A stretch of DNA of 64,000 nucleotides from Brevibacillus composti. GTDB lineage: Bacteria > Bacillota > Bacilli > Brevibacillales > Brevibacillaceae. The stretch lies in the NCBI RefSeq assembly GCF_016406105.1, contig NZ_CP066308.1, positions 2,901,501 to 2,965,500 of the forward strand, given 5' to 3'. Under the pieces are notes generated by a model that searched no databases, was not told where the DNA came from, and saw nothing but the letters and a program-made list of their open reading frames with translations. Within the stretch, counting starts at the first letter, position 1, and every line of letters starts with the position of its first letter. Positions 37,001 through 46,956 of this stretch are shown one piece after another. Made by a program: the position numbers and the translations under genes.

Positions 37001-37272
37001 GAATACTTTGTATCCATTGAGAAAACAAAATACTGTAGATATTGTTGCAACTCTTGCGCGTTTACTATTTCTGATGTAACAGACTCATTTATCCTCTTAA
37101 AGTTTTCCAAATCGCTTCGTTCGATCATCAATTCGTAATATTGATTCGATTCCCGTCCAATAGCTGAAATATTAACAAAATACTCGTCTACCAGTTCAAC
37201 GCTGTTAATCTCCACCGTTTCCGGAAACTGGGGAGCACGTACAATATCGCCTTTGACTAGCATAATCATCAC
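34054..37272 (-). CDS. brxHII: SNF2-type helicase BrxHII of BREX type 3
   Basis: The protein has 1,072 residues (three starts within 9 nt are possible; ATG 37263 has the best spacing from GGGTG). Helicase motifs: FLLADDPGAGKTIMSGMLI (motif I), VLILVPPLVLKQWQEEL (Ia), VDFDLVIVDEAHKMAAYTHG (II), VLLTATPHKGD (III), then LLIFTESADTLEYLEKRL, VMIATDAGGESINLQFCN and NPNRLEQRMGRIHRIGQ (V-VI). The size and its place after pglZ in the operon fit BrxHII. A long C-terminal region of unknown fold follows. It may translocate on DNA in phage recognition or exclusion; the exact role is not known. Confidence 0.8.
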   Translation of the reverse strand: MMIMLVKGDIVRAPQFPETVEINSVELVDEYFVNISAIGRESNQYYELMIERSDLENFKRINESVTSEIVNAQELQQYLQYFVFSMDTKYSSKRALGNKKLIPLPHQIEAVYSRMLQTPQIRFLLADDPGAGKTIMSGMLIKELMARDRIQRVLILVPPLVLKQWQEELSEKFGEQFFIINRSTVKQYGSENPFFKHDLCLSSVYWAAREEVKSMLSEVDFDLVIVDEAHKMAAYTHGTINKKTSKTKLYQLGELLLRRSEHCVLLTATPHKGDMENFRHLMKLVDGDIFSSLSVNETLKEKANPFIIRRLKENIKNFDGTPLFPKRTVKTIQYELSKPELQLYEDVTNYVRHYFNRAINSGSNSTAFAMMLLQRRLSSSIAAIDLSLRRRRKRLQHLLELTVKERKKFIDKTKTINIDEYSDEALDLQEKIEQQLEQAVDQVDTEELQIEIDQLSRLIKQTAYLKSNAIERKYDELERTLFGLNGLLNQGEKLLIFTESADTLEYLEKRLLERLPRVAKIIGKYSMDERRKQVELFRNECQVMIATDAGGESINLQFCNQMINYDIPWNPNRLEQRMGRIHRIGQKNDVAVFNLVASNTREGDVMIRLLDKMDRMRNDLGSDLVYDFIGEIFNGEDHDLPSLMQAAILERENLDDIIASMERSISEEHQRLLEFVQQERLAEDAFDLPKMRREQHDIAVSKLSHRSYAEFAEQVLVRNNIRVYSSQQEKVKRIDRFPKYIRDLCRIHNLPYSQMNEAVRFTPYSEYSDENVMLLSDDHPLFRLSMLLAQKDQNKLTVQRFMVSYPIPEPMTVDVYSVNVVDGTGKELDGEVICIARKEDGSVFRLDNYWLFQQQFIGEPMVLDVIDDKSMRSAAVQQAIEIRDHVRAKRNQYLNRVHQYLDQTFTKQIHELMDRRAEYERDNHDNRNSALINQLDASLIDIELRKENRLTQVERQKNITMKPPKRIMQLEVVPRGVSERLLSVDYKEVVEAYERQHGRSNVKMFDPLARVDFYSERFNGEPRFIILTDNRDFFPSEEYLEDLADIAEYTYVYYIQGYMVLGEQRLARRILV

Positions 37273-37321
37273 CCACTTTGCAAAAAGACTCTGCCGCGGC
37301 GCACGCGAGCAGAGTTAGCGT

Positions 37322-38032
37322 TTATTTAAGCCCAACTAATAACCGTCCAATTCCTTGACGTGTAATCTCCAAATGATTACCCGAAAGCTCAGATTCCAGT
37401 ACACTTAGTTCGAATGGGAAAATACAGGGCTCTCCAGATAAATGATTTAGTTCAATGACGGTCTTACCTGTAACGATAAGTATGACTTGTACGAGCCATT
37501 TCTTTAATTCCGTCGATGAAATATTTATTTTCGCTGCCATGGTATGAGAATTACGCTTCCCCATTTCTAGGACTCCCCAGGAGCGAAGTGAACTAAGTAC
37601 GGCATTCACAGATACTTCAACCCGCCGCCGTTCACCGTACAGCCCTTTGATCTTACGGCCGATCTGTTCGCTAGTCACCTCATCTTGCAAGTGAAACAAG
37701 TAGCCTAGCTGCTCTACCGTATCCTTAAAGAAAGGATACGCAAGGAGACACATGCCCCAATGAAGCACAATCTTTTCTTCCCGCGTTGCATGTTGAAACA
37801 TCTCCAACGCCCTGTCACGAAGCTCGATATGCTCGTCTGAAACTAAGAACCAAATTTTAAACAAAATCGAACGGGCATTCGCACGCGATTTTGCTCCTCC
37901 AATATCGGCCATGAGCCGTTCATCAACCAATTGGTACAATGCATCCCTTGATGACATTCTAGGGATTTCATTCGCAATAAAATCAAGCTGATGAAGTTGA
38001 ATTTTTTGATCGAAACCGACTGCTTTTTTCAT
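37322..38032 (-). CDS. BREX-associated protein in the brxA position
   Basis: This 236-residue soluble protein begins 7 bp after the pglZ stop; the stop overlaps its TAGGTG ribosome site. It is helical in the first half (ARSILFKIWFLVSDEHIELRDRALEMF, LHWGMCLLAYPFFKDTVEQLGYLF). It then has a winged-helix-like segment (EVSVNAVLSSLRSWGVLEMGKRN) and a beta-rich end. The position and the helical/winged-helix layout suggest BrxA (DUF1819), a DNA-binding component of BREX, but I could not confirm the family from sequence alone. Confidence 0.55.
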   Translation of the reverse strand: MKKAVGFDQKIQLHQLDFIANEIPRMSSRDALYQLVDERLMADIGGAKSRANARSILFKIWFLVSDEHIELRDRALEMFQHATREEKIVLHWGMCLLAYPFFKDTVEQLGYLFHLQDEVTSEQIGRKIKGLYGERRRVEVSVNAVLSSLRSWGVLEMGKRNSHTMAAKINISSTELKKWLVQVILIVTGKTVIELNHLSGEPCIFPFELSVLESELSGNHLEITRQGIGRLLVGLK

Positions 38033-38039
38033 CGTACAC

Positions 38040-39971
38040 CTACATTATCTTTTTTTGAATGTGGACAAAAGGGACAATAACCTCTTCTATGCTTGCACCG
38101 CCATGACTTACCACAATCTCACCTTCACGAACGAAGGCTTCTCCTGATTGAGCGATTAGGACGTAATAGTCATCCGGCAATCCCGTACCTGACCATCGTT
38201 TACTTGAATATTGTACTGCGGCCTGATCCCTTAGGACAACATCGCGATATACCCTTACGCGCTCCCCACGGGTTTCAGGAAGTGTCCCATCATTTGTTCG
38301 CCCTACCCCCTTACTTTCCTTGTTTCCATGATCGGAGGTAAGATAAACATTGAAACCCGCGTTCAACAAGTCCAAAAGAAGGGTTTGCAAATATCTTTGT
38401 TTCAACCACACGTCAATTGCAGCATACATGCCTAACTGGCCTTGTATGGTATGGTGAGTGAGTTGATCGATCGTATCGATAACAAGGCCGGCAACTTTGG
38501 TGTTCGATTTGGCCAATGCTGCAATATTGGATCGATCATATTCTCCTTGTCCTAAACCGCGTTCGTAAGTAACATAAACTGAGGGAACGCCATTTCTTTC
38601 CCAGACTGTCTTCCAGGCTTTTTCCTCTTTGGACGTTGTGTTAATGGAATCGTAGAAGAATCGCGGAATTTCGCCAGAGAAAATAGACTGTCTGGATACA
38701 GAAGTTAGGGTAGGAATCCACGCGAATGAACCATAGACCTCACACTGAAAATCTTTCACTAATTCCCGCTCCATTTGAGCCCATTGAACAAAACTCAGCC
38801 CATCACAGACAATAAGCGCAACCTTCTCTTGTCCCTTCAGCCTGAGCACCTCAACCGTTTTATGCACCATTACCGGAGCATTTCGATCCGTTAACGTAGC
38901 CAATGATCCATAGTGATCCGATAACCACTGTTCAAAACCTGCCTCAACTCTTTCCTCCATGTCTACTAATAGGTTGCTGTCCTCATCCTCAAGCTGCACT
39001 TCTAACAAGATACTTTTTGCCTTCCCAAAGAGACGAGCGATCTGTATCCAGGTGCGGCGATCTGGTGAGGAAGAAAGTAACGTCTCCACCTGTCGCTCTA
39101 TTTCTTTCAGCATTTCGATTTTCTGTCGCTTATCATCATAAGATACGCCCCAGAAGAACACATCCGGGAAAGAATCGAGATTAATCGGAACAGGGGACAG
39201 ATCGCCTTCGATGAAAAGCATGCTTAACACTGCACGTACCTCGGGGTCCCAAAAAGCATGTGATTCCGGAAAATGGTCTTCAACAAATCCATGCCACTCC
39301 TGCTGCAGATACTGCACAAAAGCGTGATGTGAGGATATCCAATCTTGAATAGGAACATCCGTTATTCGATGTTTCAGATCGTCAATCAGATATTGTTGTA
39401 TCACTTCTGGAACTTCACACTGAAGTCGATGATATCGCATGGCTAGCATCAGACAATCGGATAGAGAATGCACGGAATCATAGGATATCCCATAGACTTG
39501 TCTTAAGATAAAGTCAATCGTTGCCCGTTCGGAAGATACCGTGCCACTGATGGTTATACCGGATAACAAGTCCAATGTTCGTGTATCCAACTGGCGTACA
39601 ATATGAGCAGAAAGTCCGGGGAACAGACCGCTTTTCCGCAATTCAACCTTCTGTGCATTGCTCCATATATCAAAGGGGATTTCTCTTAAGTCTTCCAATT
39701 GGCTGACAACAACGCAATTTACATGTTGATCTTTGTTCTTAAATCGGCTTTCCATTTCGTAACGAAATGACGCTCGATCCTGAAGCTTTATAATTTCTAA
39801 TCCTTGCCCCGTTAATGTGGAAAGGATGCTCTCATCTTCAAGCAATTGGTCCGGATCGCTAACGATCGTAAGATGGGGGAAAGGTGCTTGAAAACATTCA
39901 AGCACCTTTTGACGCCAACCGTTCAATCCGTTCACTTCCTTATAGCCCAAGCTTCGTCTGCGCATTGTCAT
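38040..39971 (-). CDS. pglZ: BREX phosphatase-like protein PglZ
   Basis: The protein has up to 643 residues and an alkaline-phosphatase-like PglZ domain in its C-terminal half. KVALIVCDGLSFVQWAQME supplies the first metal-binding Asp, PTLTSVSRQSIFSGEIP the nucleophile-type Thr/Ser, and NVYLTSDHGNKESKG the Asp-His pair. The N-terminal half (about 330 residues) is helical and not assigned. The annotated start overlaps the end of pglXI by 32 nt; downstream GTG or TTG codons close to AAGGA (about 39926-39935) are alternative starts. PglZ is the signature protein of BREX, needed for phage defence. Confidence 0.88.
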   Translation of the reverse strand: MTMRRRSLGYKEVNGLNGWRQKVLECFQAPFPHLTIVSDPDQLLEDESILSTLTGQGLEIIKLQDRASFRYEMESRFKNKDQHVNCVVVSQLEDLREIPFDIWSNAQKVELRKSGLFPGLSAHIVRQLDTRTLDLLSGITISGTVSSERATIDFILRQVYGISYDSVHSLSDCLMLAMRYHRLQCEVPEVIQQYLIDDLKHRITDVPIQDWISSHHAFVQYLQQEWHGFVEDHFPESHAFWDPEVRAVLSMLFIEGDLSPVPINLDSFPDVFFWGVSYDDKRQKIEMLKEIERQVETLLSSSPDRRTWIQIARLFGKAKSILLEVQLEDEDSNLLVDMEERVEAGFEQWLSDHYGSLATLTDRNAPVMVHKTVEVLRLKGQEKVALIVCDGLSFVQWAQMERELVKDFQCEVYGSFAWIPTLTSVSRQSIFSGEIPRFFYDSINTTSKEEKAWKTVWERNGVPSVYVTYERGLGQGEYDRSNIAALAKSNTKVAGLVIDTIDQLTHHTIQGQLGMYAAIDVWLKQRYLQTLLLDLLNAGFNVYLTSDHGNKESKGVGRTNDGTLPETRGERVRVYRDVVLRDQAAVQYSSKRWSGTGLPDDYYVLIAQSGEAFVREGEIVVSHGGASIEEVIVPFVHIQKKIM

Positions 39972-42798
39972 AATATCTCAGGAGCTTCTCGTCTTCTTGC
40001 AGAATCGATTCAGGCAGACGATTTCCAATATCGACAATAGTTTTATAGTCTTTCTCGGTCCAAGCCTTATGAAACCCAACTCGAATCGCTTCCGTACGGA
40101 ATTGCTTTAATTTTTTCTTACTGTTCGAAAGTTCTTCAACATACTGATTGAACTCTCTCAACAGTGATTTTTCCCGCAGTTTCTCCAAATCTGCTTGTTT
40201 GTTCGGATCAGGTACATACCACCGATTCTTCGCCTTCTCTTTCAATTTCGGATCGTTTTTATCTAGACAGCGAAGATCCTTATAGTCGCTGCTTAAATAG
40301 GCATGGATTTGACTCGGTACTTCTCCTTCGCCGTCGTACTTCAGAAAATTTTGCTCAAGAAGAACATCCAATTCCGGCAGAAGTTCATGCTTGGCGATAT
40401 GTTGTATTTCTTTCATGAAGTTCGGATGCAAATCTTGCCGTGTTTGTGGTTTTTTGAGCAATTGTTGACGGAGCCATTCAATCGCACTGTTCTCATCTGA
40501 GACGAAAAGGCTAAGTTGGACAAATTCTTTCGCTTGAATCCGTTTTTTATCGTATTCTGCGACTTGTGAGTCAAGAAAAACCATCCCATCCCTAACTGGA
40601 TACCGCTGCTGAAGAATTGTTTGAAACTCCGTAGATGAATAATTAACATTAATGCCATGTCTAATAAGATGAGCAATCATTCTATCAAAAAGAACCCTGG
40701 GAGTTCTTTCTATTATTTGTTCAGCATTTCCTTTAGATCCGTTGTAAATGGGAAGCATAGCAAGATGTTGTTCTATAAATGCCCAAATTGATTGTTCATC
40801 TTGACGTCCATTAATAATTTTACTTTCATAATGAGCAGTTGGCTTATATGCAGATATAACAAGGTCCTGGTTTACTGCGGTCGTTGTGATCATGGCATGG
40901 AAGCCACCACGCTTTTTATCTAGCACATCTACACTTGCTATAATAAATCCAGAGTCTTGCAAAGCTTGTTGAATTGCATTCCATACTTTTGCTTGTGTAT
41001 TAGAAAATTCAATTGTTATCCACTTACCAGGTTTTAAAATACGATATGCTTCCTTGAAAAATTCAGTCATTAGTTTTCTGTATAAATTAATATCCTTATT
41101 TTGGTGCTTATTTTCAATAGCTTCTTTACTATTATTTGTTATTACCTTTAGCCAACACTCTCTTACAAAACTTAATTCGGAATACATTATATTTGCCCCA
41201 AAAGGAGGATCTACGAAAATATAATCAATAGTTGAATCTTCTAAAGGTATAGAAGTTGAGCTTTGAGTAGAAATAATACTTCCTGACATTTCGTTTAAAG
41301 CTTTTATGATTTTTTTTGCTTGAAAGTGTAATTGATCCAAGACATTGTTTTCAACATGCATTGGCGGAAAATATAATGCGTTTGCCATCGGCCCAACTAA
41401 TGCACGACTTCCATGCTGAGGCATATATCGATTCATTTTATTGATTTTCGGCAATATACTACCGTGCAGAAAGAATTTTGCCGATTGATTTACCTGTAAA
41501 TCTTTCATTGAAAGTGATAACATTGCAAGTGAACGGTTATTATAAAAATGGTGTACATGGGTAAAACCTAATTTTTTGGGGCGAGATATCTCACCTCCAT
41601 CAGTAAGAGGATCTGTTGGAAATTCTAAATCCCTTAATAATTGACCGGCCTTATTGTAAAGGATTATATCTAAGGAATCAGGTTTTTTCTCAAACCTTTT
41701 TTTGCCAACAGAATAATTAATTAGAACTGGAACCTGCTTTATTTGTGTAACAATTTCATTTATAGCATGATCGTAATAAGTATTCCAAACTCTTTCTAAA
41801 TCATTGTGATTGCGAAAAGTAGCTGCACAAGAATCACATACTATTTTAGTTTTCGATTTTTTCTCTTCATAGTTCCATGTTAATGAATAATAATCCAATT
41901 CAGCCCCACAATTTGGACAATAATACACATCACTCCAAACAACATAGTTTATTTTTCCAAAAGTATATTTATTGGAATTCAAAATATCGGGTATGTCTTT
42001 AACCTGAGCACTTGCAACCTTACTACAAATTCCATCAATAATATTTTCGTCATTTATTTGATGGAGGGTTAAATACATCCAACTGTAATTGTTGTCTAGT
42101 TTTAATAATTCTCTATTAAATTGAGATTCAATATTGCTGACATTATAAGGCTTTGTATAGTTATATGCGATAAATGTAGCAGCAGGAGAGAGATCCATTA
42201 ATACTGCATGTCTTCTACCGACTTTAGAAAATAGTTCCCACTCATTAACGCTTTCGTTATATGAATATACATTGTTCAAATCATCTGTTTTATAACCTAA
42301 TTCTTTAATTGCATTTAGATCTCCACATTGCTGTGCTGCTACTCCAGTCATCCCAGAACCACAAAAGCCGTCAAAAACTATATCTCCTGGAGCAGTAAAA
42401 TTTAAAATATATCTCATTATTGCTTTATGTGGAACTTTTGTATGATAACTATGAGCGTTATAGATCGGATCATTTTTACCTTCCGTCACATCTGCGGCAT
42501 AAGGTTTATACAACCGATAGTTGTTGCTTCCATTTGACCAATACTTCACAAATTCATTTATCCAAGGATTCGGACACGCTGTATAATACGGCGGATCAGA
42601 CAGAGCAAGTATATCCTCATCCTCACCGATGGGGAATCCTTCTATCTTTCTGAGCTCCGGCAGCTTCTTTCTCAATTCTTCTATAAAGTAAGCGCGGCGA
42701 GCTTCATCATTTTCAAAAGTCATACCCAAACAGGTCACAGGACCTGTTTGGGCTGTTTGATTTTCATCGGGGAACTCAAGTTGTTCAACCTTATCAGC
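39940..42798 (-). CDS. pglXI: BREX-3 adenine DNA methyltransferase PglXI
   Basis: The ATG at 42798 (AAGGTG upstream) gives 952 residues; it overlaps the brxC stop by 5 nt. Two amino-methyltransferase motifs are visible: DIVFDGFCGSGMTGVAAQQ (S-adenosylmethionine binding, motif I), and catalytic motifs ALSDPPYYTACPNPW near the N-terminus and YIFVDPPFGANIMYSEL later. YYCPNCGAELDYY and CDSCAATF form a zinc finger in the middle. It would methylate host DNA at adenines, marking self from phage DNA in BREX type 3. The size and zinc finger fit the PglXI group rather than the larger PglX. Confidence 0.85.
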   Translation of the reverse strand, partial: ADKVEQLEFPDENQTAQTGPVTCLGMTFENDEARRAYFIEELRKKLPELRKIEGFPIGEDEDILALSDPPYYTACPNPWINEFVKYWSNGSNNYRLYKPYAADVTEGKNDPIYNAHSYHTKVPHKAIMRYILNFTAPGDIVFDGFCGSGMTGVAAQQCGDLNAIKELGYKTDDLNNVYSYNESVNEWELFSKVGRRHAVLMDLSPAATFIAYNYTKPYNVSNIESQFNRELLKLDNNYSWMYLTLHQINDENIIDGICSKVASAQVKDIPDILNSNKYTFGKINYVVWSDVYYCPNCGAELDYYSLTWNYEEKKSKTKIVCDSCAATFRNHNDLERVWNTYYDHAINEIVTQIKQVPVLINYSVGKKRFEKKPDSLDIILYNKAGQLLRDLEFPTDPLTDGGEISRPKKLGFTHVHHFYNNRSLAMLSLSMKDLQVNQSAKFFLHGSILPKINKMNRYMPQHGSRALVGPMANALYFPPMHVENNVLDQLHFQAKKIIKALNEMSGSIISTQSSTSIPLEDSTIDYIFVDPPFGANIMYSELSFVRECWLKVITNNSKEAIENKHQNKDINLYRKLMTEFFKEAYRILKPGKWITIEFSNTQAKVWNAIQQALQDSGFIIASVDVLDKKRGGFHAMITTTAVNQDLVISAYKPTAHYESKIINGRQDEQSIWAFIEQHLAMLPIYNGSKGNAEQIIERTPRVLFDRMIAHLIRHGINVNYSSTEFQTILQQRYPVRDGMVFLDSQVAEYDKKRIQAKEFVQLSLFVSDENSAIEWLRQQLLKKPQTRQDLHPNFMKEIQHIAKHELLPELDVLLEQNFLKYDGEGEVPSQIHAYLSSDYKDLRCLDKNDPKLKEKAKNRWYVPDPNKQADLEKLREKSLLREFNQYVEELSNSKKKLKQFRTEAIRVGFHKAWTEKDYKTIVDIGNRLPESILQEDEKLLRYYDNAQTKLGL

Positions 42799-45700
42799 CA
42801 TTCTGTATATCACCTTTCCGCAGTAAAATCCTAACTCGATTACCGTTGCCGGTTCCTATATGATCTCTGACAAGTGCTTCAAATCGGCTTCTCAACTCAT
42901 CCACTGTTAATGGATGGCCATTCCCAGCCATCTGGACCAATTGATCTACTGATAGCTCAACTTTACGAATCCCCTCAAACAAGTCCTTCAAAGTTTGGAC
43001 TAGTTTTAAGTCTACGGGGGAAGAGAATTTCCCTTCTTGGACAAATTGTTCAATTAACTGTCTTTGTTCAGCATTAAGTAACGAAATACTTTCTTTTATC
43101 TCGGCATCATTCAATGTGCTGATTACAGTCTCCGTCCAAGATGTCAGTAATTCCTCGAGTTCTTCATTCAGTTTAGAAATACTGACTTGCTGAATGTAAG
43201 GTTCATCCTTCGGGCGATATCGGCAATGAGGGCAAATCACCGCATGTTCCAAGTCATCTTTCTTCAAATTCCAGCAGAACTTTAGCTGATCCAACTTGGA
43301 CTTCCATTCCTCCAGCTGTCTTGAAGGCAGGATAGAGATGCTTGCTAATTGACGCAAAGTTGCATATCTGCCATCTTGCAATAGTTGATCCTTCTTGTTC
43401 TGATCGGTAATACCGAATCGAGCGCTGCTATGCATCGCGTAATACAGATCGATATACTGTTCTTTCAGCTTCTGTAAGCTTTGAATCTCTTTCTGGCAAT
43501 CTCCTCCCACTTTCAGAGCATGGAGAACGTCTTCTAATGCCCCTTCGGCTTTCGCATGCCATTCATGTTTCACTTGTACGTGATTGAGCGCATTTACGAT
43601 ATACTGCGCCTTTTGCGTTACATCGATCGCCTTTTGCTCTAATGCTCTTAACTGTTTAGCCAGTTGTATATGCTCTTGCATTGTCTCGATATCGGCGATC
43701 GAGTATTTGAAATTTTTCAATCTAGCTGGTGTGTTATATACACTCAAGCTTTGTAAAAATTCGTTAAGCTTCCGTAGTTTCTGTTGATTTTCTTTAATTT
43801 CGTTCTCTGACAGCAACGGAAAATCCCATGTCGGAATCCCGGATTTAATATCCTGCTCCAACTTTACGATCTCTTTTAACAACTTCTCCACTTCCACTTG
43901 TAACTGTGCGACCCCAGTTGTTTGGGATTGGGGTTGGAGAAGTCCATGACTGATTGCAAACAGATCAAATAATGCTCGCAATTCTGCTAACGGCAAATCA
44001 GATGGCTTCTTAATGTGAGAAAACTCCATAATGCCTTCTGCCTTTAGACGAATTAATTCATCGAGTTTCATTGAATCATAAGTCGTGCCGTTGATTGTGA
44101 TGACGATATCTCCGCTATATACAAGCGTAACCAACAATACCGCCAGCAGTTCCGGCTCTAATTTAAACTGTACCGTTCTCTTTACTTCTATCCCGCCGGC
44201 GATTCGTTCCGTATGCAGCAGCTCAGAAGCATTAACAACCTGATTATGACCTTTGGAGTTCACAAGCTGCATAATCCAATTCGCATATCCGGATTTTTGA
44301 ACGTTCAATTTATCGCCATCGAGCAATACAAGTCCTTCCAGAATCGCCCTAGCCGTTTTAGTTTTTGTAGCTGATTGGATCGAGCTTAACGCCTCCGGAA
44401 TATAAGTAGTCTTTAATACATCCCATTTCAGGCATGTCCTGTCTGTTCGAAATACAGGGTAATCCGGATATTTCTCCTCGAACCATTGTGTTAAGCATTC
44501 ATCGGCCGCGGTGTCCACGATTTCACGAACTGTCGCTTGCGCGGGTGCAGTAAAGCTCCAATCTGCCAACTTTTTCGTAATACCTCTATAAGTCATTTTA
44601 AACGCGGTTGGCATATTTACCTTGAACCACGAGGTTAATTCCTTAATGTAATGGTTAGCTTTTTCTTCGTATAACCCCTTCGTAGCGGTTGAAGCCGTTA
44701 ACGCCATTTCCTTAGCCCCGGCATACTGCTTCAAATTATGGAACAGCGTCTGATCCTTCGTATCAAGCACGAAGAAAACTTCGTCCGGCTTCTTCTCATC
44801 CTTAAATTTTGGAACATCGAATGCTTGTAAGAAATAGATATAGAAATCCCGCTCCGGCTGAGCCGTGGAACGTTCATTAGGTGCACCGAAGAAAAGATAA
44901 CCTGGCCTTGTTGCTTTGTGACTATACCAATCCAGTTCGTGTTGCCAGATTCGATATCCCGTAACATATGTAGACGGTGAACATTCAAGCACTCGTTCTA
45001 ATACTTGAAAATAATAACGATCTAACTGCTCTCCGCTTAACGTTTCCGCTTTACTTGCAATGTGATCATCTACAGGAACATCCTTGTCTAGATCAAGATA
45101 ATACTGTCCATTTTCTTGATTCGTGGAAATAAATTGATAGCTAACAGACTTCAATATCTCTTTCAGTGTTGACTCAATGGTAGTATCGAGAAACTCTACG
45201 TCCATATCACAGTTTTTATCGAACAAGAACAATTGGTCCCGCATTTCCGATGGTGTCATTCCAATTCGAACCCTCAGATCATCCGTTGTAAGTCGGAAGA
45301 CAGATAGAGCCTGAACGATTCGTTTGGCCATCGGTTTGTATGACGGTTTTTGGAATGCATATTCGACCCTGTCCAGCAGGACATCTGCTTTCTCCATGAC
45401 TTCCCGAACATCCGGATCTGAACGCAATGTGCTATCGGATTGTATATAGGTCCAATAGCTATCAAAAGAAACAATCCCGGGGCTGTCTGCCGGAACATCT
45501 TGATCGAGAAGTTTTTCAATTTCATCGCTAATGGTCGTTAGAGCAACGCGTTTCTCCGCAATCTTGACCTTCTGAAACGCAGTTAAATAAGCCGGATGAA
45601 TCGGGAACAGTTCTACATACTTTTCAAGTTGCTCCCCTAACTTATCATACAATGGAGCGAACTTTTGCAAGTGTTCGCGGATATAAGCTTTTTGAGTATC

Positions 45701-46474
45701 GTTCTTCTTAAGTAGCCGCTGCGAAACGACAAATTCAATATCTTCACGAGCAATAATAGCCTGAACCGTACGTTCCTTAACTCTTCTTAATTGCTCAGCT
45801 ACAAAGGCAAATCGCGGATTATCAAACAGCATTTCCTGCACGCCGGTCATAAAGCGGAACCTTGTCGACTGTGTAATCTCGCCCATGGCCCGGAGGAAGT
45901 TAAGGTCCAGCATCAGTTCCTGTTCTTTCCTGCTGCGCAAGTAATCCAACAATTCATCTATAATGAGAAGAAATCCATGGTCCGGATATGTCTCGTGGAA
46001 AACAGACATCAATTTGACGAACTCATCTTTATTGCTGACAACTTGAGAAAGCTCTGGCATTTCATAGTTAACACCAATGCTTTGTAAGTATTCCGTCATC
46101 TCCCGAAACAGCACTTCGCGAAACGGCATATCAATACCGTCGAATTCGATTCGAAGCACTTTAAACTTTCCTTCGATTTCTTTGGCCTTGGCTGCAACTG
46201 TCTGATTTTGCAAACGGCCACTCGTACCCGGATGTTCAGCTAGTGCAGCAATCACACTCATCAAATGCGATTTACCCGTTCCATAATTTCCGACAACCAT
46301 AATCCCTTTATGGTCAATAGGACGATCAAATTGTAGTTGTTCGATAATAATATCATTTAGTACTTCTGCCATCCGGTTAGAAATGACATAATTATCAATA
46401 ATGCTATCATCAGCGGTTCTTAATTCGATAATGGAGCGAATGGGTTCAAACTGAACAAGTTCGCGATACTTCAT
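42794..46474 (-). CDS. brxC: BREX P-loop protein BrxC (PglY-like, DUF6079)
   Basis: The 1,226-residue ATPase has Walker A IMVVGNYGTGKSHLMSVIAALAE (about 60-82) and Walker B HGFLLIIDELLDYLRSRKEQE (about 175-195). It then has a long helical region and a zinc-knuckle-like CPHCRYRPKDEP near residue 1,100. Extended coiled coil is predicted at about 900-1,050. It is the second gene of the BREX-3 operon, 23 bp after brxF. BrxC is essential for the BREX complex and is thought to be an AAA+ motor; the mechanism is open. Confidence 0.85.
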   Translation of the reverse strand: MKYRELVQFEPIRSIIELRTADDSIIDNYVISNRMAEVLNDIIIEQLQFDRPIDHKGIMVVGNYGTGKSHLMSVIAALAEHPGTSGRLQNQTVAAKAKEIEGKFKVLRIEFDGIDMPFREVLFREMTEYLQSIGVNYEMPELSQVVSNKDEFVKLMSVFHETYPDHGFLLIIDELLDYLRSRKEQELMLDLNFLRAMGEITQSTRFRFMTGVQEMLFDNPRFAFVAEQLRRVKERTVQAIIAREDIEFVVSQRLLKKNDTQKAYIREHLQKFAPLYDKLGEQLEKYVELFPIHPAYLTAFQKVKIAEKRVALTTISDEIEKLLDQDVPADSPGIVSFDSYWTYIQSDSTLRSDPDVREVMEKADVLLDRVEYAFQKPSYKPMAKRIVQALSVFRLTTDDLRVRIGMTPSEMRDQLFLFDKNCDMDVEFLDTTIESTLKEILKSVSYQFISTNQENGQYYLDLDKDVPVDDHIASKAETLSGEQLDRYYFQVLERVLECSPSTYVTGYRIWQHELDWYSHKATRPGYLFFGAPNERSTAQPERDFYIYFLQAFDVPKFKDEKKPDEVFFVLDTKDQTLFHNLKQYAGAKEMALTASTATKGLYEEKANHYIKELTSWFKVNMPTAFKMTYRGITKKLADWSFTAPAQATVREIVDTAADECLTQWFEEKYPDYPVFRTDRTCLKWDVLKTTYIPEALSSIQSATKTKTARAILEGLVLLDGDKLNVQKSGYANWIMQLVNSKGHNQVVNASELLHTERIAGGIEVKRTVQFKLEPELLAVLLVTLVYSGDIVITINGTTYDSMKLDELIRLKAEGIMEFSHIKKPSDLPLAELRALFDLFAISHGLLQPQSQTTGVAQLQVEVEKLLKEIVKLEQDIKSGIPTWDFPLLSENEIKENQQKLRKLNEFLQSLSVYNTPARLKNFKYSIADIETMQEHIQLAKQLRALEQKAIDVTQKAQYIVNALNHVQVKHEWHAKAEGALEDVLHALKVGGDCQKEIQSLQKLKEQYIDLYYAMHSSARFGITDQNKKDQLLQDGRYATLRQLASISILPSRQLEEWKSKLDQLKFCWNLKKDDLEHAVICPHCRYRPKDEPYIQQVSISKLNEELEELLTSWTETVISTLNDAEIKESISLLNAEQRQLIEQFVQEGKFSSPVDLKLVQTLKDLFEGIRKVELSVDQLVQMAGNGHPLTVDELRSRFEALVRDHIGTGNGNRVRILLRKGDIQNG

Positions 46475-46497
46475 ACTTCACAATAACCCCTTCTATA

Positions 46498-46956
46498 TTA
46501 GATTTCGATAACATAACTTGAATACGAGTTATCGCTTTGATAATATTCAGGATGTTCGGGTGTTGCGTATATTAAAGCGCCGTTCTCCAATGTGCCTGGC
46601 CAGTGAATTACGAGCGTCTTGTTCCCGCTCAAATTTTCGAACAACCGAATAGGGTTCTGCTTCAATTCGGTATCAAATAAATACTCAATATGGTCAAGAA
46701 AAACTACATCCTTATTTTCCCCTGCTAGAAGTGATCGAAGTATCCTGCCTACTTCGAAAGGCCTTTTTTCTGGAGGAAGTAGTCGTAGTTGCTCAGACAA
46801 TAATAAGCCTACGTTAAGGATTGGAATCTCCATTTGATGAATGGCACGTTGCAACTCTACTTGTGAAATCCGACTCACCACAACAAATAACATTTTATTT
46901 CGTTTAGTTCTAGCAGTCTTGATCTCCAAAGCAATCGATTCTTGTAAACTCGCCAT
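46498..46956 (-). CDS. brxF: BREX-3 protein BrxF
   Basis: The start chosen is ATG 46956, 7 nt after GGAGTG, which gives 152 residues; a longer start at 46992 lacks a ribosome site. The product (MASLQESIALEIKTARTKRNKMLFVVVSRI...) is a small P-loop-like fold with LFVVVSRISQVELQRAI and DVVFLDHIEYLFD (a Walker B-like strand). No classical GKT is present. BrxF is specific to type 3 BREX and opens the operon; the order brxF-brxC-pglXI-pglZ is the reason for the name. Confidence 0.72.
   Translation of the reverse strand: MASLQESIALEIKTARTKRNKMLFVVVSRISQVELQRAIHQMEIPILNVGLLLSEQLRLLPPEKRPFEVGRILRSLLAGENKDVVFLDHIEYLFDTELKQNPIRLFENLSGNKTLVIHWPGTLENGALIYATPEHPEYYQSDNSYSSYVIEI

Noticed and set aside
34054..37272. 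DISARM system (drmD-type helicase with methylase)
   Set aside because: PglZ, BrxC and BrxF in the same operon identify BREX; no phospholipase-D (drmC) or DUF1998 (drmB) protein is present.
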